Assembly (NCBI GenBank): GCA_025526915.1
Contig: JAHLKH010000024.1
Coordinates: 62,001-126,000, forward strand
Source: Entophlyctis helioformis
Taxonomy: Eukaryota > Chytridiomycota > Chytridiomycetes > Chytridiales > Chytriomycetaceae
Reading direction: 5' to 3'
Length of the DNA stretch: 64,000 nt
In this document: piece by piece, positions 10,301 to 20,792 of the stretch
How positions within the stretch are numbered: the first letter of the stretch is position 1
How the letters are laid out: each line of letters opens with the position of its first letter
Position numbers and translations under genes: made by a program
Notes under the pieces: model-generated
Seen by the model: only the letters and a program-made list of their open reading frames with translations
The model's database searches: none
What the model was told of the DNA's origin: nothing

Positions 10301-11700
10301 TTGGCGCGTGTACACGTCCCACTGCAGCGGCGTGGCTCGGTAGCGGCCCTTGGGCTGTTCCTCGGGCAGCTGGTCAAACCTGGACGCGGGCGACATGAGC
10401 GGCGTTGGGATGGCCGGCTGATCGGGCCAGGTTGGCCGTGAAATGAGGGGAGGCACTTGCTGCGGCTGCTGGGCAGTCCGCATGGACGCGATGTTCTTGA
10501 GTGCAGGCTCGCTCTTGGATGCTGGAATGCGCGTCGACGAGGATGGACGGACGTATCTGCGCGCAGGATCAGGAGCAGCTGGAGCGGGACGGTCATCGAC
10601 ACCGTTCGCGTATGCACTGTTTCCAAGACCAGGCCCAACGCCATGCGCAGGCCGTGTCGAGCTGTTCCAGGGCGGCAGCTCTGGCTGGTTCTTGCTGAGC
10701 CGCGGCTTGGATGTCGATGCCGCTGGGTTGGCCATGATCAGCCGGGCACGCTCGCTCATTTCTGACCGAGATGCCTGGTCCCACGTCTCGTGATCAGCAT
10801 CTTCAAGCACACTGCCGGCACCGCCAGCAGGGTACTCGCGGAACAGAGCGCCGTCGGATCGCGCCATGCCCGGCGCTGCTGGAGCGACTGCAGGACCCTT
10901 TGTGTTTTCCGAGAATGTGAGCTTGCGCGCCGATGAGCTTGGGCGGGACGAGACGGTCGCGCTGCTTTTAAGTGGGCCGCCTGTGCCCGTGACTTTGAGA
11001 GACGGACCCGACAGCATGTTCGGGTTGCTGTTGCTCATGCGGCGTTGGATGCTGGACCCCGTCGTGGGTCGTTTTCGAGCAGGAGGGATGACCGTGTACA
11101 GCTGGTGTTGCTGCTGTTGGTGTTGCTGTAGATGAGCCTGTTGTTGAAGCTGCCTGCTGCTGCTGCTGAGCCTGCTGGCTTGAGCCTGGCAGATCGCACG
11201 GCCATGGGGGTTAGTCTCTGCATGTGACGCGGTGGCTATGACGCATGACAGTACGGCGATGCCAAGGCAATGCAAGGCAATGCATGGTTGGCCGGCGTAC
11301 CTCCAAGGACACTCAGGTCGTTGTCGTTGTGCGAGTGGGAGCGCGGCATCCTGCCGCCCGTTGTTGCCGTTGCCGTTGCCGTTGTCGCTGCCGATGGCGC
11401 ACCAGCAGCAACCGACACCGAGTGGCTCATGATGCCTGTGACAGAGTCGATGATGCGGCGCTGGAAGGGCATGTCGGACAGGCGAGACGCGCTCTGGCCG
11501 TACGCGTCGCTTGGCTCTCGAGGGCGGGCGGCCATGTTGCTGTTGCTGCTGTAGCTGTTGCTGCTGTAGCTGTGGCTGCCGGCCATGGCGGGCACGGGCG
11601 ACACAGACGTAGAGGGCATGCGTGCCTCTTCTCTGCGGCGGGTCACCATGTCGCGAAATGGCGATGCAGCCTGCCGTCTGGCCAGCTCCGCAGCGTCCAT
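7315..11700 (-). CDS. Condensation-fold (NRPS C-like) protein with coiled-coil/SAM-like insertion
   Basis: Exons in transcription order are 11700-11301, 11217-7547, 7456-7315. The middle exon needs two single-base corrections, after 7793 and near 7584, each consistent with one missing G; with them the phases close and give about 1,404 aa. Residues 1-420 are Ser/Gln-rich. At about 424 the start of a condensation domain is seen (YRATPLQWDVYTRQ), followed by the N-lobe and a site (SLAVADE, near 620) in the place of HHxxxDG, so both His are missing. DFANECKRSKSDMAFWRDQ fits the usual linker. Then come a coiled coil (about 660-750) and a SAM-like helical bundle (about 785-850). After a second low-complexity insertion the C-lobe resumes (VDVVCLAAFAVLIKH, VGPLTDTMPVRVD, QYDLKLVIVET). 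There is no adenylation or carrier domain. It is likely a non-catalytic scaffold; the role is unknown. Confidence 0.6.
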
Positions 11701-11766
11701 TGTCGCTATATTTTCGGGACTCTCGATAAGAAGTTTTTGCGATTTGCCCCAGCTTTCGTTAAGCAG

Positions 11767-14421
11767 ATGAGTTCGCGACGAGAGCACCGTGACCGAGGTC
11801 CGTCTGGGCAGGGCTCGGGGGCAAGACGCAGCGACTCGCACAGACCGCGAGACTCGAGGGATGCCCGAGACAGCCGAGACGACCGAGACAGCCGTGATGC
11901 AAGAGATGCAAGGGACAGCCGCAGCCAGCACTCGGCCCTGCGCCGCAGGAGCTCATCAGGCTACGGCGCAGGCGGTGGCGGCGGAGGCTTGCAGGACAGC
12001 CGGTCGCAGTCGTACCAGCCGCACTACCAGGCGGGCGAGCAGGCCAAGCGAGACCGGCGCACCAGCAGGGGCAGCATCAGCAGAAGTCGCAGTCGCAGTC
12101 GCAGCAGAAGCCGCAGCAGAAGCCGCAGTCGCAGTCGCTCGCCAGATCCAAGCGCAACGCGAGCTGGCCAGCCACGATCCAGAGCATCTGACGATGGACG
12201 GCAGGCAGCGGCTGCCGACTCGCTGCTCTCGCCGCCGCAACGGCCGCTGTCGACGCACTCGGCCACCGCACACTCTCTGCCAGCACCAGCAGCATCATCA
12301 TCGCTGCGTCTGGGCACACGCACGCCGCTGGTGGATCCAGTGTATCATCGCCGACCAAGGGCATGGCAGGCGGCAGTAGGCTGGACATGGAAGACCGGTA
12401 CTACCGCCCACAGTCGTCGTCCAAACAGCAGCAGCATCAGCAGCAACGGCAGCGGTCGCGGGATCATGCCGTCTCAAACGATAGGGACCGCGACAGGCAC
12501 AGGGGCCGCGAGCAGGACCGCGATCGCGACCGGGACCGCGACAGGGCCGGCAGCAACAGCAGCAGCAGTCATCAGCAGCTGTCGAGCCACAGGCGGCATA
12601 CGAGCCCCACCGGTAGCACCACCAGCTCCCGAGACCGAGACCGAGATCGAGACAAGGACAGAGATCGAGACCGAGACCGATCTGTCCCTGCCTCGTCAGG
12701 TCAGCGCGCAGTGCATGGCCAAGGAATGACGCCACAAACGACCAATCGCATGCCGATATGGCCAACACAGGCAGCATGGCGTCCGAGCACGAACGCGTGG
12801 ACGAGCCAGCCGATATCGAGGCGTACACGCGCACGCAGTGGATTGTGCCTGCGGACGTTTTGACGCGACTGCCATCCATTATCGACGGCATGACGCCCGA
12901 GAAGGAGCAGGCATGCGCACCAAGGGATGCTCGTACATCTTCCTCGTCGGCTATGCCATGAAAATGTGTGTTTGTTCTGTGTGTGGTCTGTAGGGGGTGC
13001 TGCTGCATTGATGGTTCGCGAGACTGACTGACTGGCTGACTGACTGACTGGTTGGTGGTGGTGACGATAGACCCCAACCGACGATTGCGTCGGCGTGCAT
13101 GCTGTTCCATCGGTTCTATCTGCGCAACTCGTTCAAGGAGTACAACTTTCATGTGGGTGGCTGTCGGCTGTCACGGATGCACGTTTTTCTCGCACATGGT
13201 CCACATGCTCACTAGTCTCGATACACCACACCACACACACCACACAAAAAAAAAAACAAAACACACACCACACACCACACACGTGGCCATGCAGGACGTG
13301 GCAGCGGCGTGTCTGTTCATCGCATGCAAGGTGGAAGAGACGCCGCACAAGATGCAGGAGCTGATCATGCAGTGTGCACGCAAGGCGACCAAGAACGACA
13401 ATTTTGCGCTCAAGGCAACGTCCAAGGACTACTACCGCTGGCGCGACACGATCGTGTACCATGAGGAGATTGTGCTCGCGTCGCTGTGCTATGATATGGA
13501 CTTGCCCAGGCCGTACGACCGGCTGCTGGATCTGTCCCGGACGATGGACGGTGAGATGCTCGTGGTGGTGATGGTGGTGGCAGCGTGTGTCGGCATCGAG
13601 ACTGATGGTGGGATCTGTACATGTCACGACACGACGCGAAACGACACGACAATGCAGCCACCAAACGCGCGACACAGACGGCGTGGTGCATCTCCAACGA
13701 CAGTCTGCGGACCACGATGTGCCTGCGGTACACGTCGGACGAGATTGCGGTGGCGTGTCTCGTGCTCGCGTCGCGGCTCGTGTCCGAGGAGCTGCCGGTG
13801 CACGCGACGCACAAGACGATCTACGACGTGTCTGGCTGCGACTACGACAAGGTGCAAGGTGTGTGCGAGCGCGTGTCTCTGGTGTGTGTGTGGTGTGTGG
13901 TGTGTGGTGGGTGGTGGTGTGGTGGTCGCGCCATCCGTGGCAGATCGTCGAGACTGACGCTGCGGTGCAGGCATGGTGCAGGAGATTGCCGACATGTACG
14001 CGCTGCAGGCAGCGGCGGTAAGAGTGGAATGCGATTCATGCGTGTGTCTCTCGTGTCTCACGCTGTTGTCTCACGCTGTTGTCTCACGCTGTCTCGCACA
14101 GGCACAGGCCAAGCACGCCAAGCAGGCGAGGCACGCCAAGCAGCCCAAGCGCAGCCCGGAGCTCTTGTCAGACAACGACGGCGGCAGCTCGCCCCCGCCG
14201 CCCGCCACGCTGGACAACGCGGACAAGGCGCACGGTCTGCACGGCGGCGACGTCGACCCGCTGGCTGCCCTGGCCCTTGCCCCGAGCACACGGACATGGA
14301 CACGGACATGGCGTGGACGTGGCAGCAGCAGCAGCCAGCAGCACCAGCAGCACCAGCAGCCAACGAGCGCGAGGACGGCGAAGAGTCCGAGACCGAGCCT
14401 GCTGCCGCCATGGAGCCGTGA
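11767..14421 (+). CDS. Cyclin K/T-type (transcriptional CDK) cyclin with RS/RD-rich N-terminus
   Basis: Exons: 11767-12965, 13071-13152, 13295-13550, 13658-13858, 13971-14017, 14102-14421. Four apparent single-base deletions (near 12360, 12752, 12911 and 14281) must be allowed; then all phases fit and the product is about 702 aa. The first ~370 residues are RD, SR and DRDRD repeats with Ser/Gln runs. The cyclin box follows: WIVPADVLTRLPSIIDGMTPEKEQ, CSYIFLVGYAMKIPQPTIAS, FHRFYLRNSFKEYNFHDVA, ACLFIACKVEETPHK, all close to cyclin K/T/Ctk2-type partners of CDK9/CDK12-like kinases. A second fold (SNDSLRTTMCLRYTSDEIAVACLVLASR) follows and the tail is acidic. AATAAA is at 14539-14544. In cyclin L the RS region follows the box; here it precedes it. 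It shares a 66-bp divergent promoter with the condensation-like gene. Confidence 0.8.
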
Positions 14422-14620
14422 CGGCCCCGTCTGTACAACCCCTCTCCCTCCTCCCTGTAGTATTTCTGTCGCGTGTCGCTGCTGCGGCTCGCTTGCATAC
14501 ACCAGCACCCACACCCACACCCACACACACCAGCATCCAATAAAACACGGCTCGCGTGGCTCGCGACTCGGTGGCCGATCCCGAAGACGTTTGCGTTTAT
14601 TCGGCTCCGGGTCCTGCGCG

Positions 14621-17375
14621 TCACCTGTGGTAGTCTGGCCCGGCTGGTGCGGCTGGTCCGTGCGGTGTCTGCGGTGTCTGGGCTGCCATGCCATACAATG
14701 CCGGTGGGTATCCTGTCTGTGCCTGTGCCTGTGCATGTGCCGGGCCAACTGCCGGCGGTCCTTGTGCCAGTGCCACTCCCAATGGCACACTTGCTAGTCC
14801 GGGTCCTGACATCAGTCCCGATCCGGGGTCCGGGTCCAGGTCCCGACGCGGGCTGCACCTGCGACTTCCACAGCCGCGGCGGGTCTCCGTCGGCCGTGAA
14901 CACGCTGCTGATATTCGCCATGGTCACGTTCAGGTACCGCGACCGTCGCGTCGGCTTGAAGATGGCCACCTGCACGCTGCCGGGGTCAGTCATCCACTAC
15001 TACAGCCACTCCAGCCACTCCACACAACCACTACAGCCCAACTCGCCTCGGTCAGCTCAATGACGGCACCCGGCCCAAGGAGATCCGGAAACGCCTCGCA
15101 CACGTCGCGGTGGATGGTGCCGCGGATATCGCCCGTGGGGTCCTTGAACGACGCGCCGGCGTCCGAGTCCTGCTTGCTGACCTCCTTGACGAGCACCACC
15201 AGACACGCAATCTTGTCGCCGCTGCGGTCGCGGATGGCCTCGCTCACCGTGCTCCGCCTCACTGCGAGCCAAGCCAAGCCAAGCCAAGCCAAGCCAAGGG
15301 GTGACAGAGAGTGGGTGACAGGCATCCCTCCACGCGTCAGTGACTGCGCTCTTTCGCATAAAGATTGCAACGGCCACCCTTTACCGAGACTGCGAGCAGA
15401 CTTACCGTCCATGCCCGCAAACGCCTGCAGCATGTTCTGCCAGGCAATGCACCCAAAGTCGGCATCGGCGACATGATCGTGCGGCGGCTTCTTGTGTGCA
15501 GCGTCGTGTGCAGGCGAGCCTGCTGTCATGCCATGCCCTCTGTTCTGTCGCAACGGCGAGCCCATGGAGTTGAGTGCATGGTTGTGATCTGATGCTGCTG
15601 CTGCTGCTGATGCAGGCCCGAGCGGAGACCCAATCATGCCGCCATGCTCCCCATGCTCCCCATGCCGCGTCCATTGGATGCCAGTGGCGATCGGTCAGCC
15701 AGGAGGTCCTGCCGGCTCGCCAGCCGCGCTTGGGCAAGAGTTGTTTTGGCAGCACTGCCTGCTGGGACCGGTCAAACTGCCGAGCGTGCGGGCCATCCAT
15801 CGAGAGCACGGTCAGTCCAAGCCCAGAGACGGCGCAGCGGGGCAGTGTTGGCATCCAAAGGAGGGAATGAATGGATGGAGAGATGGAGAGATGGAGGGAT
15901 GGAGGGATGGAGGGATGGACGTACCAGAGACGGCAGAGCGCCAGCGGGTCCGGGGATGGTGGCGCGTCGCTTGCCTTGCCTGTCGTGGGCGAGGGGCGAG
16001 TCGACCGCGTCTCGCCGTTTGGCGGATGCTTGCTGTGCATGGACAGCCGCCGTGGCGGCAGGAGAAGGCGTGGACATGGATGCCGTGGCATGGGGCTGCT
16101 GCTGCTGCTGTCGTTGATGCTGCTGCTGCTGAATGGGGAGTGCATCTGCAGGACGCAGCATGGGCGAGTGCGAGGGAGCGGCTGCCGAGACAGATGGGGA
16201 CTGGGCACGCAGGAGGGCAGGCATGGGCGTATGCGGTTGTAGTTGTTGCGGTTGTAGGTGTTGCTGCTGCTGCTTCTGCTGTGCAAGAGATTGCAAGTGA
16301 GGCGATTGGTTGGCAGGCAGCCGCGAGTATTGCTGTTGAGACTGTTGCTGTTGGGACTGTTGTTGTTGCAGAGGCGCAGGCGAGAGAAGCGACGCTGATC
16401 CCAGGGGCCGCGGTGTTGGGATGCCCAAGCCTCTGCTGGCTGACGACGACGACGCCGACAAGACGTTCAAGCCAGACCTGGACGCCAACAGCGAGACTGG
16501 CGTCACGGCACGCGTCTCGCTGTCGTGGATCGTCGGTGCATGCCCAAGGCCGTGAGCATGGGTCTGAGCATGGCTCTGAGCATGGCTCTGAGCATAGTCC
16601 GTTCCCTGGTGCAGCCCAGGTGGCCGTTTGGATGGTGCAGACGCAGATGGTGCAGCTGATGTTGAAGATGAAGACGGAGCGAGCGGTCTTGGCGTGTGAG
16701 TCGGCGTGGCGATCTGGCTGGAGAGGGGCTGGCGGCCAGCCTGCAAGCGAAACGGAGGAGGGATCTGCTGGGTCTGGTGGATCTGCTGGGTCTGGTGGGT
16801 CTGCTGGGTCTGGGCAGCAGGGCTGTGGGCGGCGCCTTGCAGTCCATGTCCAGCGTGTCCAGCGTGTCCAGAAGGTCCAGAAGGTGCCGAGGGACCAGAG
16901 GGACCAGAGGGACCAGAGGGAGCCGATCTCAGCAGTGTCGATGACGGCTGTGGCTGTTGCAGGTGCAGGCCATTGGATGGGAGAGGGAGAGGGAGAGCGG
17001 CCGAGGGCAGCAGCTGCCCGTCCAGGCCATCGAGACCGTCCAGCCCGTCCAGCCCGTCGAGGCCGTCGAGCAGCCGCAGCGTCTCGGTGTCCAGATCCAG
17101 AGCGTCGTCCAGCAGGCAGTCGCCAAACGCATCGGGCGGCGAGTCTGGGGCTGGTCGAGGCTGCTGTGGGTGCTGTGGGTGCTGCTGCTGTGGGTGCTGT
17201 GGGTTGGCTGGTTGGTTGGTGGACACGGCCGGGTGGAAGGCGGGCCGGCGACGGGTCCTGGGAGTGCTGCTGCTGTTGGTTGCGTGCTGCCTTTGCTCGC
17301 ACTGCCCACGCCCTGCAGAGACCGGCAGAGACCGCAGAGACCACAGGGTCAGCCATGCAGCCATGCAGCCATACA

Positions 17376-17413
<38 letters not shown>

Positions 17414-17446
17414 CAGCGCAGCACAGGCACACGGCACCTTGAACAT
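14621..17446 (-). CDS. HROB (C17orf53/MCM8IP)-like OB-fold recombination protein
   Basis: Exons in transcription order: 17446-17438 (only MFK), 17301-15925, 15708-15406, 15261-15047, 14969-14621. One missing base near 15639 and one extra C near 14825 must be assumed; phases then close at about 750 aa. The family is known to load the MCM8-MCM9 helicase in homologous recombination. Evidence: an acidic N-terminal motif (FGDCLLDDALDLDTETLRLL) with LDG repeats, a long Gln/Pro/Ser-rich region, the family-specific PGPAGALP, then DADFGCIAWQNML, and an OB fold reading KIACLVVLVKEV, FKDPTGDIRGTIHRDV, LGPGAVIELTE, RSRYLNVTMANIS. The fourth intron has a GC donor (GCGAGT) whose use keeps frame and OB-fold similarity. 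A TTTATT at 14596-14601 is a minus-strand AATAAA just past the stop. The start exon is the least certain part. Confidence 0.78.
15266..15298. repeat. (AAGCC)n tandem repeat in intron
   Basis: Five to six AAGCC units on the plus strand (GGCTT on the gene's sense strand), just upstream of the acceptor of the third HROB-like intron. The pyrimidine-rich sense strand may serve as the polypyrimidine tract. Confidence 0.75.
15868..15919. repeat. GATGGAGG-type tandem repeat in intron
   Basis: Degenerate 8-bp units (GATGGAGA/GATGGAGG) tandemly repeated about six times at the donor side of the second HROB-like intron. It is non-coding by the gene model. Confidence 0.7.
17374..17414. repeat. (AAGC)n microsatellite
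   Basis: About nine AAGC units with one interruption, lying in the first intron of the HROB-like gene close to its nine-base first exon. Confidence 0.75.
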
Positions 17447-17761
17447 GTCGTGGCTGTCTTGGCTGGCTGCCGTGTCTGTCCAGTGTCTGTCCAGTGTCCG
17501 ACTCGGCAATCTCGCCGTGCTGAGCAGCCTCGCGCCAAGTGCGCGTTATTGTCGTGGTGCTCTTGTATTGTGTCGTTGTGTCGTTGTGCTCTAGTGCCGT
17601 GTGGTGGCTGCATGCTCTGCAGGACACTCTTTCTATACGATCCCTGCCTGCCTGCCTGCCTGCCGTGTGCACCATCCAACCATCCATCCATCTCGACGAA
17701 CAAGCTTGCCAAACTCACCCAATCTCGTCTTGCCCGCCATCCCGCCATCGCTCGCTAACAC

Positions 17762-17910
17762 ATGCTGCCCGCTGCTCACGCTGCTCACACAGACTCGCCG
17801 CGCGTGCCCGACGGTGCGTGCTGCTCTGGCCCCTCCCCCTCCCCCTTCTCTTCTCTTATAGTATCACACTCCCTTACTCCCTCTTACTCACTCGCCTGTC
17901 TGTAGACCCT

Positions 17911-17944
<34 letters not shown>

Positions 17945-19784
17945 CGCAGCCGCCCTCAAAGGACTTTCGCTACAACATCGACGGCGTCGACTCGTCCACA
18001 GACGCAGCCGCTCACAACAACACAGACAGCACTCACAACAACACAGACGCTGACGCTGATGCAGACGCTGACCCAGACGCTGACGACTCGCAGGCCAAGC
18101 CCCTGCCGCCGTCGCCGTCGCTCGCCTTCCCGCAAAAGATGCTCTTCAAGAAGAAGCAGCGCGCCGCCTCCAACCACCTGCTCGCCACTGCAGACGCCAG
18201 CGGCCACGTCGTGCCCGGCATCCCAGACACCTCCGAGCCGGCGTCGTACGCTGCTGCCGGTGCCGGTGCTGCCGGCAACGCCACCGGCTCTGGCCCGTCC
18301 GCCGCTGCCGCTCTTGCCTCGGCTGCTTCGACAGACGCTGCCGCCGTGCCCGGATCCGTCACGTCCACGGGCACCAACGGCTCGACGAGCACCAACGGCA
18401 ACGGCAGCACCAGCGGCAGCGGCGTCGGCGGCTTCTTCCGTGGCGCCGTGCGCGCCATGCAGTCCAACGACGCGATGCGCGGCATGTCGGGCCTGAGCGC
18501 CTCCACCGTCCACTCGTCCTCGTACGACGACTCGGACACCGACGACGCTGCCCAGCGCAGGCCCATCACCGCCGCTTCCATCTTCCCCGCCTTCCTGGCC
18601 GGCGTCACCGGCTCGGCCTCCAATCTGGCCTCCAACGCCGCCGGCCCCGCCGCCATCTCCAAGCGCGGCTCGGCCCTCACGTCCTACATGTTCCGCTCCC
18701 TCTCCAACGGATCGTCGCTGAGCGTCGACTCGCTGGACCCCGCATCGTCGCTCTTGGTCGGCAACGGCAACGCCGGCCCCAATGCCCCCGGCCCCTCCGA
18801 GGCGTCCGTCGCCGATCTGGCCATGAACGCCGAGGACGACGAGGACGCCATGCTGCTCGCACGCCTGGAGCACCCATCGCGTATCGGCACAAACAACGTC
18901 ATTCTCAAGAAGCCTTTGTCGACGTCGCCCAAGGGCATGTCGGGCCCTGGCCTCGGCTCCGGCTCGGGCTCGGGCTCATCCCCGCCATCGTCGGGCACGA
19001 CCTGGCTGTCCCAACTGCAGCAGAGCTTCACGAGCATCAAAGAGTCGGTGATCCCGACGTCGGACGCACCATCCGCCAGCACCGAGATCGACTGGGACTT
19101 TTGGGGCCGCGTCATCAACGACTACGAGGGCCAGCTGCGCAAGCACCCGCGCCAGTTTACCCAGCGGCTGCACCAGGGCATCCCCGAGCCCATCCGCGGC
19201 ATGATGTGGCAGCTCATGTCCAACTCCAAGAGCGAGGCGCTCGAGGAAGAGTACCTCGAGCTGCTGCAGCGCGGCACGCGCCACGAAAAGATTATCCAGC
19301 GCGACCTCGCGCGCACGTTTCCCAAACACCCGTACTTTGTCGACGCCGACGGGCCGGGCCAGACGTCGCTGTTCAATGTCCTCAAAGCCTATTCCATTTA
19401 CGACCAGGAGATTGGCTACTGCCAGGGCATCGCGTTTGTCGTGGGCCCGCTCCTCTTGAACGTGAGGGTTCCTCCTATTGCCAGTATTGCTGTTGCTGCT
19501 GTTTGCGCATGTCCATCAGCCGTGACTGACCCCCCTCTGATCATGACATGCAGATGCCCGAAGAGCAAGCCTTTTGTGTGCTGGTGCGGTTGATGTACGA
19601 CTACGGCTTCCGCGACCTGTTCTCGCCCAAGATGATTGGCCTGCAGCTGCGCAACTACCAGTTTGACAAGCTGGTCGAGGAGCAGTTTCCCGTCGTGTCC
19701 AAGCACCTGATCAAGCAGGACATTCGGTCGACCATGTACGCCTCACAATGGTACGTTGGATCGTTGCGCGTTGCTTGCATGGGT

Positions 19785-19822
<38 letters not shown>

Positions 19823-20615
19823 GGAAAAGCCGCAACGAATCGCGCGATGGCTGACATGTGTGTGGGAATGGCTGCGGATCGACAGGTTCATGACGCTGTT
19901 TGCGTACCGGTTCCCGCTGGACATGGTGTTCCGCATCCTGGACATCATCTTTGCCGAGGGGCCCGAGTCGGTGCTGCGCTTCTCGCTCGCGCTCATCAAG
20001 CACAACGCCGACACCATCGTCACGCTCGACTTTGAGGCGCTCCTCGAGTTCCTCAAGGCCGGCCTCCTCGACCAGTACATCACCAACATCGCCAAGCTCG
20101 TCGCCGACGCGTCGGCCATCCGGCTGTCCAAACACAAGCTCGACAAGTGGACGGCTGAGTTCCACGAGATGATGCGCAAGCAGTCGCCCGAGGTCATGGA
20201 GGCCGAGGCCGTCAAGGCCGACCACCGCAAGCTGCTCGACGCCTACCGCAAGCTCGAGGCCAACTACGAGATGCTCAACCGCGAGCATATCGAGCTGGCC
20301 AACCGCCTCGTCGCGTCCGACGTGGCCACGGAAGTGCAGACCGATGTCGTGGCCGACTTGCAGGCGCAGATCCGCGCGCTCAAGGAGATTGTCGCGGATG
20401 ACCGCCGTCATGCCGAGGAGGCCGTGCGCGCAGAGATGGACGAGCTCGCGGCCAAAAACACGGAGCTCATGAAGGCGAATGCTGAGCTGACCGACATGGT
20501 CGATGAGCTCGGCGATCGTCTGGGCGATGTGCAGATGCGGCTCGTCAGCAGCGAGACGGAAAAAGAAGAGATGCGGCGCAAGCTCGACAATATGCGGCGT
20601 GCCCTGGGCATCTGA
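17762..20615 (+). CDS. TBC-domain Rab GTPase-activating protein (GYP5/EVI5-like)
   Basis: Exons: 17762-17813, 17906-19461, 19554-19750, 19886-20615 (844 aa, no frame problems). The short first exon (MLPAAHAAHTDSPRVPD) joins in phase to an EQEQEQ stretch. Residues up to about 400 are Ser/Ala/Gly-rich linker with PQKMLFKKKQR. The TBC domain starts near 420 (DFWGRVINDYEGQLRKHP) and holds IPEPIRGMMWQLM, the arginine finger in IQRDLARTFP (about 484) and the glutamine finger in GYCQG (about 522), so it should be an active GAP. The last ~150 residues form a long coiled coil (YRKLEANYEMLNREHIELANR), as in EVI5 and Gyp5. Known members act on Rab/Ypt GTPases in Golgi-endosome traffic. The third intron contains a TGGC microsatellite (19784-19817). 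It converges on the VAC1-like gene. Confidence 0.93.
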
Positions 20616-20792
20616 CCGCCTCTCGTCTCTCTCTTGTCACATCCCGTACATCTCCCCGTCCTTTCACACATCTCGTACATCTCTCCCTGCCCCATCACCA
20701 CTTTGTTCATGAATAAGAGTTTTTGGTTTTCTAGACACACACCACACACGGGAACATACAGTCGTGTGTACAGCCGCCATGCACATCGCACA

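Noticed and set aside
12340..12920. Very short introns to explain frame jumps in the cyclin first exon
   Set aside because: Available GT..AG pairs are 30-40 nt, below the size of all confirmed introns here, and would not explain the jump near 12911 inside the cyclin box.
13021..13060. GACT/GGCT tandem repeats at 13021-13060 as a regulatory site
   Set aside because: They lie inside a well-supported intron and look like simple sequence serving no visible purpose.
14058..14993. Long minus-strand open frame over the cyclin 3' end
   Set aside because: Only its first part (14969 to about 14825) is the HROB-like last exon. The remainder is the antisense of the cyclin C-terminus and gives Cys/Ala/Arg-rich nonsense; a minus-strand AATAAA at 14596 also places the HROB end before it.
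15868..17414. Possible CRISPR-like or satellite array from several short tandem repeats
   Set aside because: Repeats are simple microsatellites in introns without regular spacers. CRISPR is not expected in a eukaryotic nuclear genome.
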